64,000 nucleotides of DNA, taken from positions 126,143,462 through 126,207,461 of the forward strand of contig CM051455.1 in the NCBI GenBank assembly GCA_028274465.1, written 5' to 3'. The position numbers and the translations under genes were made by a program. This stretch comes from Plantago ovata (taxonomy: Eukaryota; Streptophyta; Magnoliopsida; Lamiales; Plantaginaceae). Below are positions 44,190 to 55,816 of the stretch, in pieces. The stretch's first letter is position 1. Each line of letters begins with the position of its first letter. The notes below the pieces were generated by a model, which was given only the letters and a program-made list of their open reading frames with translations, was not told the DNA's origin and did not search any database.

Positions 44190-46118
44190 TTTTGCGGTGA
44201 TGGTACTCCCTTTTGATACTCTTATCTGATATTATGACTTTTGACTCTTGTACTCTTTATTTGCTTTTGTAGTTGTGGCCTGTGTGCCTTTTGTCGTGAT
44301 TAGTTTAGTTTAGTTTTTGTCTTAGTGCCTTAGGTGATTAAGAGAGGAAAAACATCGAAAATCTGGAAACAGGGCCAAGCGAAGCGCCTGGAAGGTCCAA
44401 GCGGTCCGCTTCAAATTCCAGGAAGTTGTTCCTGGAAATTCAAGCGGAGCGCCTGGAGCCTCCCAAGCGCTCCGCTTGGACCCTGTACCCAGATTTTCCT
44501 CGTTTTTCCATTCTTCTCACCTTTGCGCACCCGTTTTCACTTGTTTCTTGAGTCCTTTCAGGTACTACTCATATATAGGAGATTGGACACGAACCTTTAT
44601 CTCAGGGAAGTGTACTTTCAATCCAAATTTTCCTTTTCTTTCAACTTTTCTTTGCTCGAGGACGAGCAAAAGTTTAGGTTTGGGGAGGGGGTATTGGATT
44701 TTCAGTACTATATGCTTGTGTGGTTCGTACATGCCTGATTTTACTCAAGTTCATGTGATTTGTCGTGTTTTTCAAATTTTTGCATGCATATCATCCCTAG
44801 ATTAGTTGTTGCACATTGTTGTGTGTGGAGTTTATTGCCAAGTCTTTTGAACTTTTTTATTGAGTAGACTAAGTGTTTATGGCCATTGATCATATGTTGC
44901 ATCACTTTGCAAGTAGTTTGAGGCTTGTCTCGCTTGGTTTGTCACATTCGCATGTGCACTAGTTAAGCTTAGTAGTCTCGACATCACCTTGAGTGGTGTT
45001 TCTTCTGTTGCGGTTCACGATGGCCTTATGAAATGATGCATGTTAGAGTCTATGGTTGTAACCCGTGTAATTATGTACGTAAGAGGCGACAAGTTCTTCA
45101 CCTCGATTTGAGATTGCCAAATGCCTAGGGAGGAGGTAGTGTGAGGTGTGCGATTCCTTGTATTAAACCTATTCTATCGAATAGGTTTGGGGAGGGGGTT
45201 GCTTCGTTGATCTTGTCTTTCGTCTTTGAGTCGTTGTAAAGTTTCTGTTTTCTTTTTCTTTTTGTTTTGTGTCCCAACCTATTCTTTCGAATAGGTTTGT
45301 GGAGGTGTCTTTGTAAGGAGTCTTTCCTTTTTTCTTTTCGTCTTCGTGCTCAAACCTATTCTCTCGAATAGGTTTGGGGAGGTGTTTTTTGACACATAGT
45401 ACTGCTGCTTGCCCCTATAAAAAAAAGAAAGTGAAAAAAGAAAAGAAAATAAAGAGAAAAAGAAAAGGAGAAAAAAAAAAAAAAAAGAAAATAAAGAATA
45501 AGACCCAAAAGCAAAAGAAGGGTCGTTGCAAGCCAAAAGCAGTCTCGTAGTGTCAAGTGTCATGTAAATATTTGTTTTTGAAGTTATCGAGTTGTAAATT
45601 CTATCTTTTGTTTCGTGTCGCCTTTGTCCAAGGCCTGTTCTTGACCACCCTCGTCTTGCTATTCAAGAAGTGGTTGAAAGAGGCTCATTCTTGAGAGTCT
45701 GGGTAGAATAGAGGAGTGTTATCTTTCTAAGGAAACCCTCCTTCGTTTGATGAGAGCCAGTATTGGTTCGCCCTCTCTTGAGGAAAAGTGTCGCTTGGTG
45801 AACAGAAGTAAGTCCTCGGTTTCATAGGCACAGAGCAATTGTAGTATGATAACATGCATCATTGTGTCGTCACTGACCAGGTCCAGGTAGAAGATGTTAC
45901 GAGAGACTCCTTTGTTTAACCAAGTGCACTTGAGAATGTGTATATTCGCAATCGAGGCATACTTCAACCTATTTGCATGTCATGCTCATTTGGTCTTGTT
46001 CATAAGCATTTGGTAGATTCAATAGATTAGTTCACTTTAGTTGGCATGAGACTCCTTTTGTGTTGCATTTAGGTTAGTTTGTTGCTTGAGGACAAGCAAA
46101 GGTTTGGTTTGGGGAGTT
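44190..46118 (+). other. 3' noncoding region of element 6
   Basis: About 1.9 kb without a supported gene. In order: a palindrome cluster (44375-44480), the AGGA-loop hairpin 44651-44670 followed by GTTTGGGGAGGGGG, three AACCTATTC/GAATAGGTT hairpins (45166-45187, 45276-45297, 45353-45374), and a purine tract (45419-45520). Last come the second AGGA-loop hairpin 46082-46099 and the polypurine tract before the LTR. Confidence 0.85.
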
Positions 46119-47522
46119 TGATGAACGTATTTTTGACGCGTTCATCTTGTCTTTTTCACCTTCTTTTGCTATCTTTTAGCCTTGTTTTTTGGTTAGTTTT
46201 GTAGAATTGTGTCACGTTTTGTGTTTTCTGCATTTTCAGGCACTTAGGTACGAAACGACGTTTTTGGAGCTAAAAACAAGCCTTTTTGATGGAAAAGATG
46301 GCCCCGTTGAAGTTCCCCAATCTCCGTGGCTTGTTCGTAAGTGTTTGAGCATCAATAAGCATCGAGAAGGATGAGTCCAAGGCACCCGAGGGCCATGCGA
46401 GGGAAAAAAGATTGAGTTTGAAGACAAAAATCTGCCCAGGAGCCAAGCTAAGCGCCTGGAATAGTGAAGCGCTTCGCTTCAATTTCCAGGACCTTGGGCA
46501 CAGAAGCCAAGCGAAGCACTTGGAGTGCCCGAAGCGCTTCGCTTGCCAAGCGGTCCGCTTGGCTTCTCCAAGCGGTCCGCTTGTCAGCGGTTACGTTTTT
46601 GGATTTTCCTTCTTAGATCTGATCTTTGATCATTTTTTGAATATCTTTTGAACTGTAACTTCGTTTTGGAGAGCTCCTAAGCCCCAAAACTCAGAGAATA
46701 TTCAGATTACTTTGTATTTTAGCTTGGGATTCAAGGTTTTGATTGGGATTCATCCTTTGTAATCATCTACGGAGAGGTTTTCTTTGCTTTCCACCGATTA
46801 GTGACAGCTTTGGTGGTAACTTGTATCACTCTCTTCTCTTGTAGTTTGATATGATGTATTCTGATTATTATTCATATGAATTGATGTCTATGTTGATGAA
46901 TATGAGTAGCTAAATCTTTTGTGTTGGTGGTAGAATGTAGAATATGCATGCTATGGGTTATGTTTATGCTTACATGAGATTGTGATTCAATCTTGCTGCA
47001 AATCCCTTCATATGATTCTTAGTTGCCTATAAAATATATTCGAATTGAGTATAGTGACAAACTCTTGGTCAATGAAAGCTATAGGGTTGTATGTTAGAGA
47101 TTTGCAGCATGCTAGATAAATGGTGTTGGTGACAAGCACCTCTAAAGTATTGATAGTGATCTTTCATGATGTGTGTCTTAAATTTGCCTAGACGAGTTGC
47201 TTAGCAGACTTGATCGAAGGTTCTACGCACTGAACTTGTGAGCATATACGTAACCCATGCATGTGTATTTGATTTCTACCACCAACCGTTTTCCAAACTG
47301 GTTTACAACAATCTGATTACTCGTTGCTATTGTTCAAAGGAAACGATTCTCTAAACATTTGAACTCGTTGACTGAAATTACTTGCAAAAACCTCAAGCAA
47401 AGCCACGTTAGGTCCCGAGAGAACGGCACTCGGGGACAACTTGCCATTGCACTCTAGTTTGTGTAGTGATAAGTGTTCTTAGGCTTTTAAACAAATTTAA
47501 TTGGTGAAAAACGACATCATCA
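46119..47522 (+). repeat. 3' LTR of element 6
   Basis: 1404 bp, matching 38124-39526 with a handful of visible differences. Confidence 0.95.
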
Positions 47523-49520
47523 ATTCACAACTCTTGTTAGTGAAATGGCAGCTTTGGGTGTTGGAAATCTTTACTCAGATTCTGAGAAGGTGAAAACCAT
47601 CATCAGAAGTCTGAATCAAGAATGGATTCACACTCAGAACTTCTACTACAATCAAGGAATGCCAGACATTACACCAACAGAGTTGTTCTCTCATCTTGGT
47701 ACTGTCAACTATGAGACAAAGCAAAGAGAAAATGTGTTTGCTGAAAAATCGCAAAACATTTCTCTTGCTGCAAAGCCGTCATCTTCCGAAAAGAAGAATG
47801 ATAAAGAACCTGCTGATGAAAACTCTTTGGTTGTCAAAAACATGAAGAAATTCATCAGTAAGGAACTTTAAAGGCGAAAAGCAAAAGAGAAGTTGAAAAA
47901 GCATCTTGGTAACAACTACCATAAGTACAAGAATGAGACTAGCTCGCTGAACAAGCAAGCTCAGCAAGCAACTTCATCAGAAGAACCAGCAGTTGGAAAT
48001 GATCTCTGCTTTTACTGCAAAAAGTCTGGACACTTCAAAGCAAATTGCCCTTTGCTGAAAGGCAAATCTGCTGAAAAGAAGAAGAAGTTCAAAAGAGCTT
48101 TTATTGCTGAAGAAAAGAAGAAGCTTCAAGCAAAAATCGATGCATTGTGCATTGATACTAGCTCCGAAGACAGTGAGGATGAAAGCTCAGACACTGACGA
48201 TGAAGAAGCCACTCTAGACGTGCAGATTGGCAAAGAAGTTTGTGGAATAGCTATGGAAGCTTATCCAGATGTGTCAAACTATGAGTTCTGCCTTATGGCC
48301 GGTCAGGTAAACAACCCTACCTCTGACTTAGACTCAGAAAGTGAAGACGAGATTGACCTTGACAAGATTCAAGGAGAAATCGAAAGATTTGAGAAAACTC
48401 TGAGCAGACAGCAAGAGAAACTACAGATTGCTGAAACTCTGACCAAGCAGACTACTGCAAAGTATGTCTTGCTGAAGGAAGAGACAGAAGAAAAGGATGC
48501 TGAAATAAGGCGTCTTAAGAAGTTGATTGCTGAAGCTACAGAGAAGAATTCTCAAATGGCATTAGAATTGGAAGAATATCAGTCCTCAATTCTAAAGTTA
48601 CTTGCTGAAATCCAAGAAATGAAAAAGATGAAAATCAATTTCAAATCTTATGCTGACGCAAGTAATACGCTGACTGAACTAAATTCTTATTTGAGAGATC
48701 CATCTCAGAAAGAAGGTTTAGGTGCAACATATGAAGGTGATGACGTAGAAATCTTGAGTAAAGACAAATCACTGATTTCCTTCGCACGTGCTACTGATAG
48801 TGGTCAACCAGAACTCTATCAGTTTGGTCAATCTAAGGTTGCTGAAACATGCAATCAAGTACCTACGACCATAAAGCCCGCTGTTGCTACTCAAAGTAAC
48901 AAGACTTTAAAAGGAAAACAGGTTGTTGTGAAGCAAACTGAAAAGAAGAAGGATGTTGTGAAGCATTCCGCCAAACAAGTTGCTGAAAAGCAATTTGTTA
49001 AGTCAAAATGCAAGATTACTAAAAGTAATCAGAAGACCTTTGATGACAAACCTGAATCAAGTAAGGTTGCTGACACAAAAGCTCAGCATTCTCCGAAAAG
49101 TGGACTCGGTTTCAAAACCAAGCAAAGTCAACTTTTTCACGAGTATAAGCAAAGTCAGCAAAGATACTTCAAAGAGATGAACAAAATCAAGCCTAAGAGT
49201 TCTGAAAAGACTCTAAATGCTAGGTCTAGAAGGAACCTTGCTAGAAAAGAACTTACTGAAAAGTATGTTCAGCAAAAAGGTCAACCGAGCAAGACACCAC
49301 ATCAGAAAGTGGACTTGATCAGCACGAATCAAAATTCTTTCATCTCAAAACCTCCTAGTTCCTCAGCAAGTAGAAAACAAGTCAAAGTTGAAAAACTTAA
49401 GACTTGGGTTTCCACTGGATGCATTCTTGAACATGTTAATGGACATCCAATATTGGATAATTAACTTGTTTGCTCTTGATTGTGCAAACTTCAGCCACGG
49501 AGACAAACGATGCAATCTAG

Positions 49521-51579
49521 CACTTTGACAGTGGTTGTGGAAAGCACATGACGGGGAACAAGAATAACCTTATAAACTATAGACGGTGGTCTAAAGGTCC
49601 AACAATAAGGTTTGCTGGTGGAGGCTCTGGTTCTACAAAAGGCTATGGTGACGTGAAGTTAGGATGCATAACCATTACTGGAGTTCTTTATGTCAAAAAT
49701 CATAAGTTTAATCTTTTCAGCATGAGTCAGTTTGTTGACAAAGGATACTTCATCAAAATCAAAAGTGATGAATGTAAACTTATAGATTTCGAGACTAAAA
49801 AGGTAATTATGATTGCAAGAAGATCAGGAGGCTTGTACACCGTAGATTGGTCTTCAGCAATCATTGAAAAATGCCTTGTCTCAGATCACGATTGCCTTGC
49901 TGAAAAAGCATGGTTATGGCATAAACGAACAAGTCATCTAAACTTCAAGACGTTGAATAAGCTGTCTAAAGCACTTGTAGTTGGATTACCTAAGGTTACT
50001 TTTAAGAAGGATGGTGTTTGCAATGCATGTCAGCAAGGAAAGCAACCCAAATCTTCTTTCAAGAACAAGGCAGTACCGTCAACTACAAAACCTTTACAAC
50101 TCTTGCACATGGACTTGTTTGAATCGTCTTCAACAAGCTATGATGGTAAGAAGTATGGTCTGGTCGTGGTGGATGACTATTCAAGATTCACTTGGGTAGT
50201 ATTCATCAAGCACAAATCTGAAACTAGGACTGAAATACCTAACTTGCTGAATAAGCTTGAAGTCATGAAAAATGACAAGGTAAAAGTCATAAGGACATAC
50301 CATGGTACTGAGTTTGTAAACCAGTACATAACTGAGTATTGCACCTCAAAAGGCATACAACATCAGTTATCCTCAGTAAGGACACCACAGCAAAACGGTG
50401 TTGCTGAACGGAAGAATCCTACCCTAAAAGAAGCCGCAAGAACAATGCTTGCTGACACTGAAATAAGTGAGGCTTACTGGGTTGAAGCGATTAATACCGC
50501 CTGGTACACTCAAAACAGATGTTTGATTACTAAGGAATACAACAAAACTCCTTATGAATTGTTTGTTGGAAGACCTCCTAATATCACTCATCTAAGAGTA
50601 TTTGGTTGCAAGTGTTTCGTTCTTAATAACGGTAGAGAATACCTAAGAACATTTCAACCAAAGGCAGACGAAGCGATATTTCTCGGTTACTCCTTGCATA
50701 GTAAATCTTATAGAGTTTACAACAAAAAGGCACAAAAGATCAAAGAATCAGTGCATGTTGTATTCTATGAAAAGACACAAGGAGTGCCTGCTGAAGAAGA
50801 AATATCAGAATGTATGAAAAAGTTAATCATACATGAGCAAAGAACTGAATCTAATGCTAGACAAATCAAGTCAATTGAACTAAATGATGATTCTGACAAT
50901 GACTCTCCTCCCCCAAGTCATGACAAGATAATTATAGTTCACGACAAGGAATTTCCAGCAAAAGACGCAGTTGCTCCGGAAGTTGCTCAGACTACGCAAC
51001 CTCCAGTGCCTGCTGATGAACTACCACAATCAAGCAATGCTGAACAAGCAGTTGCTGATGAACCAATCTCAGCAGAGACACAAAATCCCAGTAGTACTGA
51101 ACAAGTACATACTGAAGAGTCACATGCTGATGAGCAAACATATCCAGATCCAACAAGCAGAAAACCTGTTAATAAATGGATTAGAGATCATCCCTCTACG
51201 GATATGATTGGTGATATTAATAAACGCCAAGTGACTAGATCCAAAGCATCTACTACTCATGGACTTGCTGAAGAAGCAACTGTCGTAGAAGTAGAATCAT
51301 TGTTCTCTTGCTTTGTTTCAGAAATTGAACCTAAAACCATAGAAGAAGCTTTAAAGCATTCTGAATGGATAAAGGCAATGCAAGAAGAACTAGATCAATT
51401 CGAAAGGAACAAAGTCTGGAAACTTGTACCACTTGCTGAAGGCAAGAAAGCTATTGGTACAAAGTGGGTGTTCAGAAACAAGCTGAGTGAGTCTGGTGAA
51501 GTAAAAAGATATAAAGCACGTTTAGTTGCTCAAGGTTACTGTCATACTGAAGGATTAGACTATGATGAGTCTTATGCAC
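49521..51579 (+). pseudogene. Sirevirus protease, integrase and RT N-terminus
   Basis: First half of copia pol. Protease active site FDSGCGKHMTG at 49524-49556, preceded by an in-frame TAG at 49518-49520. Integrase: zinc-binding WHKRTSHLN and CNACQQGK (about 49917-50042), core with first Asp in LLHMDLFES and Glu in PQQNGVAERKN. The position of the second catalytic Asp, before HGTEF, is Tyr (50298-50300), so strand transfer should be lost. It ends in the RT start (EWIKAMQEELDQFERNKVW, KWVFRNKLSESGEVKRYKARLVAQGY), where element 7 interrupts at 51580. Gag upstream is in another frame. Confidence 0.88.
51575..51579. repeat. TSD of element 7, left copy (tgcac)
   Basis: Identical to 57014-57018; the RT frame is continuous once the insertion is ignored. 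Confidence 0.95.
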
Positions 51580-52766
51580 TGATGAATGTATTTTACACTT
51601 TCATTTGAGTCTTTTTCACCTATTTTAGCTATCCTCTATGTTAATTTAGCTATATTATAGTGCATTTTATTAGAATAGTGTCACGTTTCCCTTTAGTTTG
51701 TATTTTACAGGTTTTGGTTCAAAAACGAGATTTTCCGGGCAATTATATTGAAGTAGACAAGGAATTGGTGTTCCAGAAGCCTAATTGGAGTATCTGAAAG
51801 ATTCCGGATAGGATTTGAAGTCTAGGGGTCGAGTCTGAAGGCTAAAAGGTCACTAGAAGGCAAAAACCGAGTCCGAAAAGGGGAAGAAATCCAAAAACGC
51901 GTATCTGGCCGAAAAACACTCCCGGGCGAGTCACCCGGGACGTGGGGCGAATCGCTCCACACCAAGCAACTCGCCCGGTGTGTGGGGCCCTTCGCCCCAC
52001 ACAATTTGAATGCCTATATATAGTTGCTCAGTTTTCTCCATTTTTCATACTTTTCCAGACCTTTTCTCTCACCTTTCTCAGTAGTTTTAGGTAGGAATTC
52101 TCCAGAGCCTGTTCTGGGGGTTCTTAGCTTAGGAGATACTTTTTCTTAGCAGTTTGGAGCTTGTAAGATCGCGATTCTTCGGAGATTGACAACCTTCGGT
52201 AACATTGTATCTTACAGTTTTTCTATTTATATTTATATATCTTTCATCATGTTTTCATTCATTCGTGGTATGATTTCTGTTGATTGCATGACATCTATGA
52301 GTAGCTAAACTTCTCATTGGTGATAGTATGTGATTTCTTAGCGAAGGGTTAATAATTATGCTAATGGCTATATCGCGCATTATACTTTGAGTTATTGCTT
52401 TATTTCTTTGATCTATCTAAATCTCTATCTTCGTAGTGTTGAATAATTACGGAACACAATTGGACAATTCATTGATCAAAGATCTCCATGCAAGACCGAG
52501 GAATTTATGCATGATTATTAACCTGCTATACTTTGAATGACCATACTATCACCAATCTCCATTATCTGTTAAGAAAAACCTTTGCTAAGTCGTTTGTTGA
52601 TTTTATATTCTTAAGTTAGATTAGATAAAGCTAGTTATAGTCCTCAGAGATCGACACTCGAGGTTATTCTACTGCTACACTATGGTTTTCGTTGTAGTTG
52701 TGAATTTCCTTTGGCTAAATACAAATTTATTTGATTAATTGGAACCCGACATTCCAACGTTCATCA
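51580..52766 (+). repeat. 5' LTR of element 7
   Basis: 1187 bp, TGATGA…TCATCA. Palindrome tract of GGGCGA-N-TCGCCC words at about 51921-51998, TATATATA at 52015-52022. Confidence 0.94.
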
Positions 52767-52769
52767 AAT

Positions 52770-52787
52770 TGGTGCCGTTGTCGGGGA
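52770..52787 (+). promoter_or_regulatory. Mutated tRNA-Asp primer-binding site, element 7
   Basis: Reads TGGTGCCGTTGTCGGGGA; two C-to-T changes relative to the sites in elements 1, 2, 5 and 6, one of them at a CpG. Confidence 0.88.
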
Positions 52788-53040
52788 CTATACTCCTTTT
52801 TTCTGTTTAGCTTATTTATATTTTCAACATTCAATTCCCAGAACAGCTCTTGGATTGTCTCTCAGAAATTTCACTTTCTTACCCTATTTCTTTCCTCCTA
52901 TCTTCTTCAGTAAATTCATCTAATATGATCTTGGTTACCTTGCGTGTTTGTGCTCTCGAAATTTTTGGTTATATTGTGTTTGATTACGCTAATAGAACTA
53001 ATTTTTAGTTTTGAGTTACTCTTACTACAGACATATAGGT

Positions 53041-54126
53041 ATGATGTCCATGCGCGCTCGCATGACACCCCAATTCTCGCAGGTGAGGAGAGGATCTTCC
53101 GTATATCTGGAAGATGAGTTAAGGAGGTATGAGGTGACGGAGTCCATGGTGAGGTACTTACCAAGGTACGAAGATGGAGTAGGGATGGACCCATGGAGTT
53201 TCATTCGATCCTATGAGAAGGAAATAGAAAGAATTCCAGCAGAAGGGTTTACTAAGGACCAATTGTGCAGGAAATTATTTTCTTTTACTCTTGGGTATGA
53301 GCCGAGGCGTTGGATTGCAAGGTTAGAACCAAGATCGCTGAAAACTTGGGGCCAAGTAGTAGAGGAGTTCTTGGCTCGGTTCATGCCTTATCATGAGACG
53401 ATTGCCTTACGTGATAGGATCCAATACTTCGAGCAAGGAGAGTATGGGCAGTTTTGTGACGCCTACGAACGTTTTGAGATGTATAAACGTGAGTGCCCCC
53501 ATCACCGTTTTCGAAGATGGGGAGTTGATTTGGTGCTTCGTCGGTGGACTTCGTGAAGAGGAACGACTTAGAGTGGATAGGTTGAGCGGCGGTCTGGGAG
53601 AATGTACGGTCGACGAGGCAGAAGAAGTCCTCCGTAAGTACGCCAGAGGTTCAACACAATCTGATCAGGTCATACCAATTCACATCATCGGAAAGGAAGT
53701 AGATCGAGGTGAAGCAGGAAGCTCATCTAAGGAGTATTTTGAAGTCGAAGAAATCAGTGAGGAAGATGAAATTACACATGCCGAGCAAGTTGAAGATGAC
53801 CTTCGTATAGCAAAAGTTGTTGAAGAAGTTGAAGAAACTGAGCATCTTACGGAAAAATTCAGCTTGTTAAAATGTGCAGAAGTAGAAGAGGTTCGGAAAC
53901 TTGAAGAGGAGGAAGGATTGGAAGGCGACGCCACCCCCTGGAGGTGGGGGGCGATTCTAGGGAGCTGGACGACCCCAGCTCCCCTGTTTCTTTACTCACA
54001 GAAATTCGCATCAATCCAAAGCCACTTCCTTCTGTTACTACTAAGGTTCTTGAGTACAAAGAGGTAAAAATCTACCCCTCCGAGATGGAAAACTTGACAG
54101 GCAAGATTCACAGGAGAAACCACTAA
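53041..54126 (+). pseudogene. Gag of element 7 (type A)
   Basis: Starts at or near the ATG at 53041 (MMSMRARMTPQF). It follows element 1 gag closely: TPQFSQVRRGSSVYLEDEL, FIRSYEKEIERIPAEGF, DQLCRKLFSFTLGYE, PRSLKTWGQVVEEFLARFMPY. A frameshift near 53510 moves the protein to the frame of GELIWCFVGGLREEERLRV, followed by a Glu-rich tail (ECTVDEAEEVLRKYA … ISEEDE). Another frameshift near 53945 leads into RELDDPSSPVSLLTEIR, ending at 54126. At the position where element 1 gag has TAA this copy has Lys. No protease follows. Confidence 0.82.
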
Positions 54127-55816
54127 ACAAGAACCTCGATAAAGTCAAAGTGAATGTCTTCCTATTGATGAAGTCCTTATTAGATATGCCTGCAAAGCAA
54201 ACCAGTCCATTCACCATGGTGAGATCTTTGAAGCTTCCTAGGTCTCTTTGCTACATCGGACCAAGAGAATGGCGGCCACCGTGGGGAGGTACTCTTGAAT
54301 ACTCACCCGACCAAGGTCAAACCGTTCGGTAACATCTAGAATCACTTTTTTATTTACTCATTCTCTTTTGCTAGGGGCTAGCTTAAGTTTCATGAGGGGG
54401 ATGGGATGTGAACCATGATGTTAAGTATTGTTTGGCTTTGTGATGTTGAGTATGGTATCTTGTTTTTTAATTGCATTTGCACGTTTACCGCTTTCTTAGT
54501 TTTTAGTTGCATACACTGCATTCATCCTAGGATAGTCTTGCATGTTCTATGTGGAGTTTATTGCCAAATTTTTTGAACTTTTTTTATTGGATAGATTAAC
54601 TAATTACGACATTAATCATATGCTTCATCTCTATGAATTTGTTTGAGGTTTTTCTCGCTTGGCTTGTCACATTTATGTATTGCACTTAGTTAAGCTTGGT
54701 AGTCTCGACATCACTTAGTAGTGTTTTCTCTACTGCGGTTCACGAAGGCCTTTATAATAGGATGATGCATGTCAGGGTCTTATGGTTGTTTTCCCGAGTA
54801 ATTATGTACCTAAGAGGCAACAAGTCTTCACCTTGCTTTGAGATTGCTAAATGCATAGGAAGGAGGTAGTGTGAGATTGTGTGATCCTTTGTTTGCAACC
54901 TATTTTTCCGAATAGGTTTGGGGAGGGGGTTACGCTATCGTAGACTTGTTTTTCGTGTTTCAATTTTGTGTTGTGAGTTTATTTTTCCTTTTTCGTAAAT
55001 TTTGTACTCCAACCTATTCTTTCGAATAGGTTTGGGGAAGTCGTTTGTGAGTAATTTTTGTTTCTTTTTCGTTATGGTACTTCTGGCTAAAACAATCGAA
55101 AAAAAGAGAAAGAAAAATTCCAGAAAGAAAGAAAAAAACTGGAAAAGAGAAAAAGAAGAAAAAAAAAGAAAAGACCCAAAAAAGCAAAGAAGGGTCCAAA
55201 AAAGAAGAGCCAAAAAGCAGTTTTGCAAAGTGTTGTCTCATTTTCTAATTCTTGTAATGTTCGTAATCGTGTTGTAATTTTCTATATTTTCTTTTTGTTT
55301 GAGTGTCATCTGTTCTGGACCACCCTCGTCCTGCAATTCAGGAAGTGGTGAATAGCTTAAGGATTTGCTTGAGAGATGGGTAGAATAGGGGAGTGTTATC
55401 TTTTTTTAGGGAACCCTCCTTCGTTTGATGAGAGCCAGTATTGGTTCGACCTCTTTGAGGAAAAGTCTTAACTTGGTGAACAGTAGTAAGTCCTCAGTTT
55501 CATAGGCACGGGACAACCATTCGTATTCTAACATGTTTCATTACGTCGTCACTGACTAGGTCCAGGTAGAGAATGTTACGAGAGACTATCTTGTCTTGAC
55601 ATAAGTGCTTATGTGGATGTGTATGAGTCAATCGAGGCATTCTTCAACCTATATTCATGTTATGATTTGTATGGTTTTTGTTCATATGTATTTTGATAGA
55701 TTCGATAGATTAGTTCATTTCATTTGGCATGAGACTCCATTTTTTGTTGCATTGTTTTTTGCATTAGAGTCTAGCTTAGTTGCTTGAGGACAAGCAAAGG
55801 TTCGGTTTGGGGAGTT
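54127..55816 (+). other. 3' region of element 7
   Basis: The first 200 bp may be the tail of a lost ORF (weak open frame to 54332, no domain). The rest is family noncoding sequence: the GCTAG mini-hairpin 54370-54382 with GAGGGGGAT, hairpins 54897-54918 (one U-G pair) and 55011-55032, and a purine tract (55090-55215). It ends with the AGGA-loop hairpin 55780-55797 and polypurine tract. Confidence 0.75.

Larger units (their letters stand above)
38124..47522 (+). mobile_element. Element 6: non-autonomous Athila-like element, gag-protease plus envelope-like ORF
   Basis: LTRs 38124-39526 and 46119-47522, TSD attca (38119-38123, 47523-47527), perfect primer-binding site. The 9399 bp body holds gag-protease, a leader with a putative intron, and a third ORF with the plant-transposon-protein/envelope-like fold. 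The 3' noncoding block has four strong hairpins. Reverse transcriptase, RNase H and integrase are absent with no remnant between the two ORFs. Confidence 0.95.
30040..49464 (+). pseudogene. Sirevirus gag, in three pieces
   Basis: Exposed pieces: 30040-30137, 37880-38123 and 47528-49464. The N-terminus (ATG at 30040, about 100 bp after the primer-binding site) has the copia gag start LENYKKWRNNM. The third piece carries the end of the gag fold (NLYSDSEKVKTIIRSLN) and a CX2CX4HX4C knuckle CFYCKKSGHFKANC (48007-48048). A long Lys/Glu-rich coiled-coil-like tail follows to the TAA at 49464. The frame is continuous across element 5. Between pieces 2 and 3 the frame changes upstream of the element 6 TSD (about 38085-38095) and the middle of the gag fold is missing, so an internal deletion preceded that insertion. 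A TAA interrupts the frame at 47869-47871. Confidence 0.82.

Noticed and set aside
47779..47967. Membrane-like minus-strand open frame
   Set aside because: Antisense of Lys-rich gag coding DNA, which reads as Leu/Phe-rich on the other strand.
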